From Agrococcus baldri (GTDB lineage Bacteria > Actinomycetota > Actinomycetes > Actinomycetales > Microbacteriaceae): a DNA stretch of 45,953 bases. The stretch lies in NCBI GenBank assembly GCA_007988785.1, contig BJUU01000020.1:1-45953 (forward strand), in the 5' to 3' direction. The notes under the pieces are model-generated. The model searched no databases. It saw only the letters and a list, made by a program, of their open reading frames with translations, and was not told the origin of the DNA. Below, in pieces: positions 30,611-40,755 of the stretch; within the stretch, counting starts at the first letter, position 1, and each line of letters opens with the position of its first letter. The position numbers and the translations under genes are program-made.

Positions 30611-32377
30611 GTGACCGAGACGCCCAACGACAGCACCGCCCGGCCGACGGCCGACCCGCAGCACGAGCGCGCCGACTGGGTCTCGCGCCTCGCCGACGAC
30701 GTGATCGCCGAGGCCGAGCGCCGCGGCACCAAGCCGGTCGCCGCATCCGGCATCTCGCCCTCGGGCCCGGTGCACCTCGGCAACTTCCGCGAGGTGATGA
30801 GCCCGCACCTCGTCGTCGACGAGATCCAGCGGCGCGGCCTCGAGGCCGAGCACATCTTCAGCTGGGACGACTACGACCGCTTCCGCAAGGTGCCGGCCGG
30901 CATCGAGGGCGTCGACGCCTCGTGGGCAGAGCACATCGGCAAGCCGCTCACGAGCGTGCCGGCCCCTCCCGGCAGCGAGCACGGCTCATGGGCCGCGCAC
31001 TTCCGCGCCGAGGCGGAGGCGGGCTTCGCCGCCGCCGGCGTGCGCTACCGCGGCATCAGCCAGACCGAGCAGTACCAGGCCGGCGCCTACACCGAGCAGA
31101 TCCTGCATGCCATGCGCCACCGCCGCGAGATCGACGCGATCCTCGCGCAGTACCGCACGCTGCCCGCCGCGAAGGACGACGACGAGGAGCTGCAGAAGGC
31201 GCTCGACGCCTCCTCCGGCGCTGCCGCCGAGGACGACGGCTCGAGCGGCGCCGAGTACTACCCCTACAAGCCCTACTGCACCGCCTGCGGCAAGGATCTC
31301 ACCACCATCGAGGCCTACGACGACGAGTCGACCGAGATGACCTATTCGTGTCAGTGCGGGCATCGCGAGACGGTGCTGCTGCGCGAGTTCCGCTCCGGCA
31401 AGCTGGTGTGGAAGGTCGACTGGCCGATGCGCTGGGCCTACGAGCGGGTGGTCTTCGAGCCCTCGGGCGTCGACCACCAGAGCCCCGGCTCGTCGTTCCA
31501 GGTGGGTCTCGAGCTCGCGCCGGTGTTCGGCTGGCAGCGACCGCTGGGCCCGATGTACGCCTTCGTCGGCTTCGGCGGCGTCGCCAAGATGTCCTCCTCG
31601 CGCGGCGGCGCGCCGACCCCCTCGGATGCGCTCGCCGTCATGGAGGCACCCGTGCTGCGCTGGCTCTACGCCCGCCGCCGCATGAACCAGTCCTTCGACG
31701 TGGCCTTCGGCTCCGAGCTGCAGCGCACCTACGACGAGTGGGATGCGCTGCTCAGGAAGGCGGCGGCCGGCACCGCGGGCGATGCGGAGCTCGCCGCGCT
31801 CGCCCGCGCCACCTCCACCGCGCACGAGACGCTGCCGGAGACGCCGCGCCGCGTGCCCTACCGCACCCTCGCATCCGTCGTCGACATCACCTTCGGCGAC
31901 GAGGAGCAGGTGCTGCGCATCCTCGGCGGGCTGGACCCCGAGGAGCCGATCACCTCGCTCCAGCCGCTGCGCCCGCGGCTCGACCGCGTCGAGGCGTGGG
32001 TCGGCACCCACATGCCCGCCGAGGAGCACACGGCGGTGCGCTCGGAGCCGGATCGTGCCGCGCTCGTCGCGCTCACCGAGGGCGAGCGCGACGCCATCGC
32101 GCTGCTGCTCGACGGCGGGCAGGGGCTGCCCGCGATCGAGGAGGCGTGGACGCTCGACGGGCTGACCTTCCAGGTCTACGGCGTCGCGAAGGTGCAGCGC
32201 GGGCTCGAGCCGGGCGCCATGGTGAAGGGCGACAAGGAGCTCTCGGCCGCGCAGCGCGCCTTCTTCGCCCTGCTCTACCGGCTGCTCGTCGGCCGCGAGA
32301 CCGGCCCGCGCATCCCCACCCTGCTGCTCGCGATCGGCCGTGAGCGCGTGCGCGAGCTGCTCACCCTCGCCCCCTGA
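30611..32377 (+). CDS. lysS: Class I lysyl-tRNA synthetase
   Basis: The protein has 588 residues. ISPSGPVHLGNFREV is the HIGH-type motif, KMSSSRG the KMSKS-type loop, and CTACGKD...CQCGH a zinc-like module between them. This places it in class I (archaeal-type LysRS1), not the class II enzyme of most bacteria. It charges tRNA-Lys. The GTG start is leaderless, and its last ten codons are copied just after the stop (see the 40-base duplication). The very end, RVRELLTLAP, is read before a TGA. Confidence 0.93.
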   Translation: MTETPNDSTARPTADPQHERADWVSRLADDVIAEAERRGTKPVAASGISPSGPVHLGNFREVMSPHLVVDEIQRRGLEAEHIFSWDDYDRFRKVPAGIEGVDASWAEHIGKPLTSVPAPPGSEHGSWAAHFRAEAEAGFAAAGVRYRGISQTEQYQAGAYTEQILHAMRHRREIDAILAQYRTLPAAKDDDEELQKALDASSGAAAEDDGSSGAEYYPYKPYCTACGKDLTTIEAYDDESTEMTYSCQCGHRETVLLREFRSGKLVWKVDWPMRWAYERVVFEPSGVDHQSPGSSFQVGLELAPVFGWQRPLGPMYAFVGFGGVAKMSSSRGGAPTPSDALAVMEAPVLRWLYARRRMNQSFDVAFGSELQRTYDEWDALLRKAAAGTAGDAELAALARATSTAHETLPETPRRVPYRTLASVVDITFGDEEQVLRILGGLDPEEPITSLQPLRPRLDRVEAWVGTHMPAEEHTAVRSEPDRAALVALTEGERDAIALLLDGGQGLPAIEEAWTLDGLTFQVYGVAKVQRGLEPGAMVKGDKELSAAQRAFFALLYRLLVGRETGPRIPTLLLAIGRERVRELLTLAP

Positions 32378-32422
32378 GCCGCAGCGCGTGCGCGAGCTGC
32401 TCACCCTCGCTCCCTGAGCCGC
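32343..32422 (+). repeat. 40-base tandem duplication across the lysS stop codon
   Basis: Bases 32343-32382 and 32383-32422 differ at one position (C/T at 32371/32411). The first copy encodes the end of LysRS and its TGA; the second is an untranslated copy of the same codons, stop and flank. Confidence 0.85.
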
Positions 32423-32437
32423 TCCGCGCCCGGAGGG

Positions 32438-32457
32438 CGCTGAGCGTGTCGAAGGGC
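32438..32457 (+). repeat. Dispersed CGCTGAGC-GTGTCGAAGGGC element
   Basis: The element matches, with few changes, the one at 41469-41488. A related TGAGC...GTCGAAG segment follows at 32460. Such CCCTGAGC-TGTCGAAGGG units are widely scattered in high-GC genomes, to my knowledge. Confidence 0.5.
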
Positions 32458-32482
32458 GGCAGAGCGCGTCGAAGCGCACCGG

Positions 32483-32488
32483 TAGACT
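32483..32488 (+). promoter_or_regulatory. -10 box (TAGACT), leaderless
   Basis: TAGACT ends six bases before the ATG at 32495. Confidence 0.5.
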
Positions 32489-32494
32489 GACTCC

Positions 32495-32785
32495 ATGCCT
32501 GACAGCTGGTGGGGGAACGCGATCTTCTCGCTCGTGCCGACCATCGTGCTCGGGCTCATCTTCTGGATGGTCATGCGCATGATCCTGCGCGGCGACCGCA
32601 CCGCCCGCCGCGAGTACGACCGCATCGAGGCCGAGGAGCGCGCCAAGCTGGGCCTGCCGGTCAAGGGCGCGGCGCCTGCGGAGACCGCGAGCGCCCCCGC
32701 GGGGAGCGCGCAAGCCGCGGGCGGCGAGGCCATGCCCGGCCAGCGCCCGGAGGATTTCCGCGATTCAGCCCCTCCGGCTGGATAA
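32495..32785 (+). CDS. Small membrane protein, unknown function
   Basis: The protein has 96 residues. One hydrophobic helix (about 9-29) is followed by RMILRGDRTARREYDRIEAEERAKLGLP, a basic then acidic helix, and an Ala/Gly/Pro-rich end. Small proteins of this plan occur between lysS and clpC in related actinobacteria; I know of no role. It is probably leaderless and convergent with the CAAX-protease gene. Confidence 0.7.
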   Translation: MPDSWWGNAIFSLVPTIVLGLIFWMVMRMILRGDRTARREYDRIEAEERAKLGLPVKGAAPAETASAPAGSAQAAGGEAMPGQRPEDFRDSAPPAG

Positions 32786-32806
32786 TCCCGCCGGGTCGGC
32801 TGAGCG

Positions 32807-32821
32807 CCGGAGATCCTCCGG
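32807..32821. terminator. Short hairpin between convergent genes
   Basis: CCGGAG-ATC-CTCCGG is a 6-bp stem with a three-base loop between the small membrane protein and the CAAX-protease gene. It is weak and has no T-run. Confidence 0.35.
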
Positions 32822-34171
32822 TCAGCTCGCCGTCGCCGGCACGGGCTGCTGGGGTGCGAGCCGCTGCGGCTCGAGCATGTCGGCGGCCGCGCTGCCGCTG
32901 GTGAAGCGCTGCGTCTTCGCCATCGCGAAGTGCACCGCCACGTAGGCGAGGCCGAGTGCGAGCGCCGTGATGGCGGTCGAGAGCCAGTCCTCGCCCGCCA
33001 CCGGCTGCGACGCGAACGCCGAGGTGCCGGTGAGCGCGAGCGGCACCATGATGAACACGTTGTTCGAGGTGTGCAGCACCGACGCCGCCTCGAGGCCGCC
33101 CGTGCGGTAGGTGAGCATCGAGCAGGTGAAGCCGACGAGGGCGAGCTGCAGGGTCGCCGCGATCGACGGATGCGCGTGCATGGCGCCGAAGAGGAGCCCG
33201 GTCGCGACACCGGTCCAGACGGCGTTGCCGAGGCGGCCGGTGAGCACCCAGGGGCCGATCGCCGCGGCCGCGAGGGCGAGCAGCGAGAGCCACCAGGTGG
33301 CGGGCTGCAGCACCATGACGAGCAGCACCGGCAGCAGCATCACGAGGGCCGGCACGTAGCGGTGCAGGTGCCAGCCGCCCATGAGCTGCGGCAGCAGGCC
33401 GCGGAAGGTGAACTCCTCGCCGGTCGACTGCAGCGGCGTCGTCAGCAGCACGGCGATGACGAGGCCCCAGTTGGGGTTCCACTGCCACTCGATCGTCGGG
33501 TCCATCCAGAGCGAGATGCCGATGTAGACGGCGAAGATCGGCACGATCACGAGCGCCGAGCGGGCCACGGCGCTCCAGCGCCAGCGGCCGACGACGCTCG
33601 AGGCGAAGCCGGCGGCACCCTTGCCGAAGGCCGCGAGCGCGACGATCGCGCCGGGGATCATCGCCGCCCAGGCCATGTTGACGGCCGCCATGCCGAGCGG
33701 CGTGCCGACGACCGAGTCGATGAAGTCCATGCCGATCTCGGTCTGATCGGTCGGCAGGTTCATCGGGTCGAGGCTCGCGAAGAAGTCGACCAGGCCCGGC
33801 AGCATGAGGGTGATCGCGAGCACCTGGCCGCCCATGAAGAAGCCGATCGCGATCGCCCAGGCAATGAACCAGCGGCCCACGCGGCGCTCGCTCGGCCGCA
33901 GCACCTGCGCGTAGGCGAGCCCCGACATCGGCAGCGCCGCCGGCAGCAGGGCAGGCTTCTTCGGTGCGGGCGGTTGCGCCGGGTAGGGCGCCTGCCCGTA
34001 CTGCGCCTGCCCGTACTGCGCCTGCCCGTACTGCGGCTGCCCGTACTGCGGCTGCGAGTACTGCGGCTGCGCGGGCTCCGGCTGCCCGTAGTACTGCCCG
34101 TACTGCGGCTGATATCCGCTGGCGGGCTGCTGTCCCTGCGGCTGGTCCCGGGGCTGGGGCTGATCGGTCAC
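32822..34171 (-). CDS. CPBP-family (CAAX/Rce1-like) membrane protease with a Gln/Tyr repeat domain
   Basis: The protein has 449 residues. The N-terminal 75 residues are a low-complexity Pro/Gln/Tyr/Gly tract with repeated QYGQ. About eight membrane helices follow. The CPBP motifs are intact: EEFTFRG at about 254-260, FGAMHAH near 329, and HTSNN near 368, unlike the altered set in the gene at 6167. It is likely a membrane-embedded protease. The GTG start has AGGAGCAC upstream. A TAGCCT box on the minus strand lies 25 bases before the start. Confidence 0.85.
   Translation of the reverse strand: MTDQPQPRDQPQGQQPASGYQPQYGQYYGQPEPAQPQYSQPQYGQPQYGQAQYGQAQYGQAPYPAQPPAPKKPALLPAALPMSGLAYAQVLRPSERRVGRWFIAWAIAIGFFMGGQVLAITLMLPGLVDFFASLDPMNLPTDQTEIGMDFIDSVVGTPLGMAAVNMAWAAMIPGAIVALAAFGKGAAGFASSVVGRWRWSAVARSALVIVPIFAVYIGISLWMDPTIEWQWNPNWGLVIAVLLTTPLQSTGEEFTFRGLLPQLMGGWHLHRYVPALVMLLPVLLVMVLQPATWWLSLLALAAAAIGPWVLTGRLGNAVWTGVATGLLFGAMHAHPSIAATLQLALVGFTCSMLTYRTGGLEAASVLHTSNNVFIMVPLALTGTSAFASQPVAGEDWLSTAITALALGLAYVAVHFAMAKTQRFTSGSAAADMLEPQRLAPQQPVPATAS
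33990..34064 (-). repeat. 15-base tandem repeat coding for QYGQA/P
   Basis: Five 15-base units (gcctgcccgtactgc type on the plus strand) lie at 33990-34004, 34005-34019, 34020-34034, 34035-34049 and 34050-34064. They encode the Gln/Tyr/Gly-rich tract of the CPBP protein. Confidence 0.85.
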
Positions 34172-34195
34172 CGTGCTCCTCGCGTCTTCCCGCTG

Positions 34196-34201
34196 AGGCT
34201 A
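34196..34201 (-). promoter_or_regulatory. -10 box (TAGCCT) of the CPBP gene
   Basis: On the minus strand TAGCCT is followed by a leader containing AGGAG, then the GTG at 34171. Confidence 0.4.
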
Positions 34202-34207
34202 TCGAGG

Positions 34208-34447
34208 TCAGCCCAGCGTTCGGTGAGCGTCCACCGTGAACAGCTCGCCGGGCTGGCACGCGAGCGCGTCGCACAGTGCGATGAGGGTGGAGAAGCGGAT
34301 GGCCTTGGCCCGGTCGTTCTTCAGCACCGACAGGTTGACGAGGCTCACGCCCACCTTCTCGGCGAGCGCCGTGAGCGTCATCCCGCGCTCCTCGAGCAGC
34401 TCGTCGAGCCGGCAGTGCAGCCGCGACAGATCCTCCTCTGCGGGCAC
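34208..34447 (-). CDS. Small HTH (Xre/YozG-like) regulator
   Basis: The protein has 79 residues with GTG start. It is nearly all one helix-turn-helix domain: MTLTALAEKVGVSLVNLSVLKNDRAKAIRFSTLIALCDALACQPGELF. Genes of this kind sit after DUF2975 membrane-protein genes in many Gram-positive bacteria and seem to regulate the pair. The start overlaps the stop of the upstream gene by one base (TAGTG), so translation is coupled. Confidence 0.85.
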   Translation of the reverse strand: MPAEEDLSRLHCRLDELLEERGMTLTALAEKVGVSLVNLSVLKNDRAKAIRFSTLIALCDALACQPGELFTVDAHRTLG

Positions 34448-35070
34448 TAGACCAGCCCATCCGCGTCGCGCTGCACGCGCGACGCGACGCGGAAGAGGAT
34501 CATCACGGCGACCACGACCAGGCCGAAGAGGATGGCGGTCGGGCTGAAGGCCATGACCGAGCCGAAGCCGGACGGGGTGCCCATCGCCTCCCAGGCGAGC
34601 ATGCTGGCCCAGCCCTCGAGCGCGTCGCCGAGGATGGGGCCGGCGGCGACGCCCACGAGCACGAGGCCCAGCGGCGCGCTCGCCGCGTCTGCGAAGGCGC
34701 GGCCGCGGAGCATGCGACCGGCGAGCAGCGCGATGCCCATCAGGACGACCGCGGTCGCCGCGACGCGAACCAGCAGCGCGGCGATGACCAGCGCCGTGAC
34801 CACCGGCTGCTGACCGTCGATCCACACGGATGCCTGCAGCCATTGCGGGCTCTGGGCGATCACGCCGGTCGTCTCGGGCAGGCTCGCCTCGACGGTGAGC
34901 GGCACGGCGGCCATGCCCTGCAGCAGCGGCAGCAGGGCGCTCGCCGCGCCGGAGACGAGCGTGACGGCCGCGCCGACCCAGGCGAGGATCTGCAGGACGC
35001 GCAGCACGACGCGGTCGCTGCGACGGAGGAGGGGAGGTTCGGTCAGCACGACGGGCTCCTTATCGATCAT
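34447..35070 (-). CDS. DUF2975 membrane protein
   Basis: The protein has 207 residues and four membrane helices (around 24-47, 97-118, 132-152 and 172-193). The region DGQQPVVTALVIAALL precedes RVAATAVVLMGIALLAGRMLRG and GRAFADAAS, the DUF2975 pattern. Together with the HTH gene it probably forms a small regulatory membrane unit; the signal is unknown. A TATCGATTGTCGATA palindrome lies upstream. Confidence 0.8.
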   Translation of the reverse strand: MIDKEPVVLTEPPLLRRSDRVVLRVLQILAWVGAAVTLVSGAASALLPLLQGMAAVPLTVEASLPETTGVIAQSPQWLQASVWIDGQQPVVTALVIAALLVRVAATAVVLMGIALLAGRMLRGRAFADAASAPLGLVLVGVAAGPILGDALEGWASMLAWEAMGTPSGFGSVMAFSPTAILFGLVVVAVMILFRVASRVQRDADGLV

Positions 35071-35076
35071 CGTTGT

Positions 35077-35096
35077 TATCGATTGTCGATACCGTA
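35077..35096 (-). promoter_or_regulatory. TATCGA-TTG-TCGATA palindrome with minus -10 TACGGT
   Basis: The perfect inverted repeat spans 35077-35091, with another TATCGAT half at 35061. The minus-strand TACGGT box (35091-35096) abuts it, so the palindrome covers the expected transcription start of the DUF2975/HTH pair. The HTH protein is the likely ligand (inference). Confidence 0.55.
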
Positions 35097-35181
35097 GCGA
35101 CGGGCCGTGACGAGCGCAAGGGGGATGCGCGCCTGACGGCCACGACGCATCCGTCTGTGCCGTCCGTGTCGTCCTGTGTCG

Positions 35182-35229
35182 CGCCGACAGCGAACAGCCG
35201 CACGCCGCGCACCGGCCCGCGGCTACGCT
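35182..35229 (+). promoter_or_regulatory. clpC promoter with a ClgR-like site
   Basis: CGCCGACAGCGAAC at 35182-35195 fits the ClgR pattern CGCYNANRGCGWWS, recalled from corynebacterial work. It lies upstream of the -35 position of TACGCT (35224-35229), as expected for an activator. An inverted pair GGATGCG/CGCATCC occurs at 35123-35129 and 35146-35152. No gene is visible in the gap. Confidence 0.5.
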
Positions 35230-35253
35230 CGGAGCCAAGGAAGGGAGGCAGCG

Positions 35254-37734
<2,481 letters not shown>

Positions 37735-37743
37735 CGCCTGAGT

Positions 37744-37777
37744 CGAGGAGGGGAGCCCATCCGGGCTCCCCTCCTCG
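37744..37777 (+). terminator. 15-bp hairpin after clpC
   Basis: CGAGGAGGGGAGCCC (37744-37758), loop ATCC, and the perfectly complementary arm to 37777. There is no T-run, as is common in very GC-rich genomes. Confidence 0.75.
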
Positions 37778-37798
37778 CGTCTGCGGGGGCGGCGGCGC

Positions 37799-37853
37799 GG
37801 TCACCAAGTGTTCACCCAAGGGGGTTCCGGCAGACATGCCGGATGCATAGGAT
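37799..37853 (+). promoter_or_regulatory. Promoter of the 5'-nucleotidase with PHO-box-like repeats and hairpin
   Basis: GGTCACCAAGT (37799-37809) and GTTCACCCAAG (37810-37820) are consecutive 11-base units with the G(G/T)TCAC core of the actinobacterial PhoP box. TCCGGCA-GACA-TGCCGGA lies at 37826-37843. TAGGAT at 37848-37853 is the -10. Confidence 0.5.
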
Positions 37854-37904
37854 CCGAAGCGGTGCCTCGTGGCGCCGGCCACATCCCCTGCATACGGAGA
37901 ACCA

Positions 37905-40118
37905 GTGAACAAGCACGCGAAGCGCAACCTGGCGGCCGGAGCCGCCTGCGCCGTCGGCCTCGGGGTGCTCGTCGCACCGCAGGCTGCGGTCGCCGCGCCC
38001 ATCACCGTCGACCCTGCCGAGACCGCGGTCGTCAACCTGATCCACTTCAACGACTTCCACGGCCGGCTCGACGACAACACGCCCGCCTTCGCGGGCACCG
38101 TCGAGGAGCTGCGCGCCGACCAGGGCGAGGAGCACTCGCTCGTGCTCTCGGGCGGCGACAGCATCGGCGCCTCGCTGTTCAGCTCGTCGTCGCAGCAGGA
38201 CACCCCGACGCTCGAGGTGCTGAACGCGATGGAGATCGACGCCTCCGCGGTCGGCAACCACGAGTTCGACCGCGGCATCGACGACCTGCAGGGTCGCGTG
38301 CGCGACACCGCCGACTTCCCGTACCTCGGCGCGGGGGTCACGCAGGACGGCACCGCGATCGACGAGGGCTACGAGCTCTTCGAGGTCGACGGCGTGATGG
38401 TCGGCGTGATCGGAGCGGTCACGCAGGAGACGCCGTCGCTCGTCAGCCCGGCCGGCATCGAGGGCGTCGAGTTCGGCGACCCCGTCGCCGCCGTCAACGC
38501 GATCGCAGACCGCCTGTCGGATGGCGACGCGGCCAACGGCGAGGCCGACGTCGTCGTCGCCGAGTACCACGAGGGCGCAGAGGTCGACCTCGAGCCGAAC
38601 GCCCCGCAGGCCGACCAGTCCGCAGCGCTCGAGTCCGCGATGGCGGACTCGGCGGCATTCCGCTCGATCGTCGAGGAGACCTCGCCGGCGGTCGACGTGA
38701 TCTTCAACGGCCACACGCACCAGACCTACTCGTGGCTCGCGCCGGCGCCCGAGGGCGCCGAGAACGAGACGCGCCCCGTCGTGCAGGGCTCCTCCTACGG
38801 CGAGCTGATCTCGCAGGTCGTGCTCACCGTCGACCGTGCGACCGGCGCGATCGAGGTCGAGATCGCGCAGAACGTCGCGCGCACCGAGACCGCGGTCGAC
38901 GTGCTCGCCCAGACCTACCCGCGCGTCGCGCAGGTGCAGGAGATCACGACCGCCGCCCTCGAGCAGGCGGCCATCATCGGCAACGAGGAGATCGGCGAGC
39001 TCACGGGCGACATCACCACCGCCTTCGCCGACGGCGAGCGCGACGACCGCGCGAGCGCGTCGACGCTCGGCACCCTGATGGCGAACGTCATGCTCGACGC
39101 CGGCACGCGGCAGGACGCGCAGATCGGCATCGTCAACCCCGGCGGCCTGCGCGACGAGCTGCTGTTCGCCGCGAGCGGCCCCGAGACCCGCGACGGCGTC
39201 ATCCGGCTCGGCGAGGCATCGGCGGTCGCACCGTTCGCCAACAACATCTGGACGGTCGACGTCACCGGCGAGCAGCTGACCCAGGTGCTCGAGGAGCAGT
39301 GGCAGCTCGACGCCGACGGCAACGTGCCCAGCCGCCCCTACCTGCAGCTCGGCCTCTCGGACAACGTGCGCTACACGTTCGACTCGACCGCCGCGCAGGG
39401 ATCTCGCATCACCGGCGTCTGGGTCGACGGCCAGCCGCTCGACCCGGCGGCGAGCTACCGCGTGGCGGCGCCCGTGTTCCTGACGTCCGGCGGCGACAAC
39501 TTCCACACCCTCGCCGATGGCACGAACGTCACCGACACGGGGCTCGTCGACATCGATGCCTTCGTCAGCTACATCCAGGAGCAGTCGCCGCTCTCGCCCG
39601 ACTTCGCTCGCGCGCAGCTCGAGGTCGTCGGCCTGCCCGGCGGCCCGGTCGCCGGCGGCGAGCAGGTCTCGCTCACGGTCAACGGCATCGACCTCACCTC
39701 GCTCGGCGCGCCCGTGAGCGAGGAGCTCGAGCTGTGGCACGGCGACGCGCAGCTGGGCGCGTTCCCGGTGGCCGAGGGCTCGGCGGCGGTCGCCTTCGAG
39801 GCTCCGGCGCTCGCCGAGGCCGCGACCGAGACCTTCGAGCTGCGCACCGCGAGCGGCACGGCCGTGCCGTTCCAGCTCGAGCTCGTCCCGGGCGCCCAGC
39901 CCACCGAGCCGCCCGTCGAGACGGAGGACCCGACGGACGAGCCGACCGAGACGCCCGCGCCCGGCGCCGGCGACGACGACGGCTCGCAGGCCGGCGGCGG
40001 CTCGCTGCCCCGCACGGGCGGCGAGGTCTCGCCGATGCTCTGGGTCGGCGCGGGCCTGCTGGTGCTGATCGGCGCCGCGCTGCTCATCGTCGGCCGCCTG
40101 CGCCGCGCGCAGCAGTAG
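37905..40118 (+). CDS. Cell-wall anchored bifunctional 5'-nucleotidase/2',3'-cyclic phosphodiesterase
   Basis: The protein has 737 residues with GTG start. Signal peptide (1-31), then the metallophosphatase domain with HFNDFHG (47-53), GGDS (83-86), GNHEF (117-121) and GHTH near 269-272. The 5'-nucleotidase C-terminal domain has NPGGLRDEL and ASAVAPFANNIW (about 410-560). The linker is Glu/Pro/Thr-rich. LPRTGG near residue 700, a membrane helix and a basic end (RLRRAQQ) form a sortase signal. It releases phosphate and nucleosides from extracellular nucleotides. Confidence 0.92.
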   Translation: MNKHAKRNLAAGAACAVGLGVLVAPQAAVAAPITVDPAETAVVNLIHFNDFHGRLDDNTPAFAGTVEELRADQGEEHSLVLSGGDSIGASLFSSSSQQDTPTLEVLNAMEIDASAVGNHEFDRGIDDLQGRVRDTADFPYLGAGVTQDGTAIDEGYELFEVDGVMVGVIGAVTQETPSLVSPAGIEGVEFGDPVAAVNAIADRLSDGDAANGEADVVVAEYHEGAEVDLEPNAPQADQSAALESAMADSAAFRSIVEETSPAVDVIFNGHTHQTYSWLAPAPEGAENETRPVVQGSSYGELISQVVLTVDRATGAIEVEIAQNVARTETAVDVLAQTYPRVAQVQEITTAALEQAAIIGNEEIGELTGDITTAFADGERDDRASASTLGTLMANVMLDAGTRQDAQIGIVNPGGLRDELLFAASGPETRDGVIRLGEASAVAPFANNIWTVDVTGEQLTQVLEEQWQLDADGNVPSRPYLQLGLSDNVRYTFDSTAAQGSRITGVWVDGQPLDPAASYRVAAPVFLTSGGDNFHTLADGTNVTDTGLVDIDAFVSYIQEQSPLSPDFARAQLEVVGLPGGPVAGGEQVSLTVNGIDLTSLGAPVSEELELWHGDAQLGAFPVAEGSAAVAFEAPALAEAATETFELRTASGTAVPFQLELVPGAQPTEPPVETEDPTDEPTETPAPGAGDDDGSQAGGGSLPRTGGEVSPMLWVGAGLLVLIGAALLIVGRLRRAQQ

Positions 40119-40139
40119 GCGCGGCAGTCGCTGCACGCG

Positions 40140-40169
40140 GAGGGGCCCGGGCTTCGGCTCGGGCCCCTC
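40140..40169 (+). terminator. Hairpin after the 5'-nucleotidase
   Basis: GAGGGGCCCGGGC, loop TTCG, GCTCGGGCCCCTC: 13 base pairs (one G-T) with a stable UUCG-type tetraloop, followed by TGGGGT. Confidence 0.7.
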
Positions 40170-40203
40170 TGGGGTGCCATGAGGGCTCCAGCTCCAGCGC
40201 GCG

Positions 40204-40209
40204 TAGGCT
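40204..40209 (+). promoter_or_regulatory. -10 box (TAGGCT), leaderless argA
   Basis: TAGGCT is eight bases before the ATG at 40218. An in-frame ATG at 40179 lies upstream of this box and was rejected as start. Confidence 0.5.
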
Positions 40210-40217
40210 CGAGACCC

Positions 40218-40730
40218 ATGAGTGCCGACCCATCCGCCATCACGGTGCGCCCCGCGCGCACGAGCGACGTGCGCGGCATGCAGGGACTGATCGAGCCCTA
40301 CGTGCACCGCCGCATCCTGCTCGGCAAGGAGCTCGTCAACCTCTTCGAGGCGGTGCAGGAGTTCGTGGTCGCCGAGCGCGATGGCGAGCTGGTCGGATGC
40401 GGCGCGCTGCACGTGCTGTGGGAGGACCTGGGCGAGGTGCGCACCATCGCTGCCGCGCAGGGGTCGCTCGGCAGGGGCGTCGGCCACGCCATGCTGGTCG
40501 CGCTCGAGGATCGGGCACGACGGCTGGGCCTGACGCGGCTGTTCTGCCTCACCTTCGAGACCGCGTTCTTCAGCCGGCACGGCTACGCCGAGGTCGCCGA
40601 GCAGGTCGTCGAGCCCGAGGTCTTCGCCGAGCTGCTGCGCTCGCCGGACGGCGGTGTCGCCGAGTTCCTCGATCTGGCGCACGTGAAGCCCAACACGCTG
40701 GGCAACACGCGCATGCTCAAGCGCCTCTGA
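40218..40730 (+). CDS. argA: Amino-acid N-acetyltransferase (single-domain NAGS)
   Basis: The protein has 170 residues, a GNAT fold with ITVRPARTSDVRGMQGLI, GCGALHVLWEDLGEVRTIAA, GVGHAMLVALEDRAR (the acetyl-CoA loop), and FFSRHGYAEV. It matches the short actinobacterial ArgA (Mycobacterium Rv2747 type), which makes N-acetylglutamate from glutamate at the start of arginine synthesis without an amino-acid kinase domain. No other arginine gene is in the window. Confidence 0.85.
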   Translation: MSADPSAITVRPARTSDVRGMQGLIEPYVHRRILLGKELVNLFEAVQEFVVAERDGELVGCGALHVLWEDLGEVRTIAAAQGSLGRGVGHAMLVALEDRARRLGLTRLFCLTFETAFFSRHGYAEVAEQVVEPEVFAELLRSPDGGVAEFLDLAHVKPNTLGNTRMLKRL

Positions 40731-40743
40731 GCCCGCCCTCGCC

Positions 40744-40749
40744 TACGCT
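40744..40749 (+). promoter_or_regulatory. -10 box (TACGCT), leaderless
   Basis: TACGCT ends six bases before the GTG at 40756, just after the argA stop. Confidence 0.5.
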
Positions 40750-40755
40750 GGATCG

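Noticed and set aside
37812-40682. Long minus-strand frame across the 5'-nucleotidase
   Set aside because: It is the mirror of a gene with strong family motifs and covers its promoter and terminator as well.
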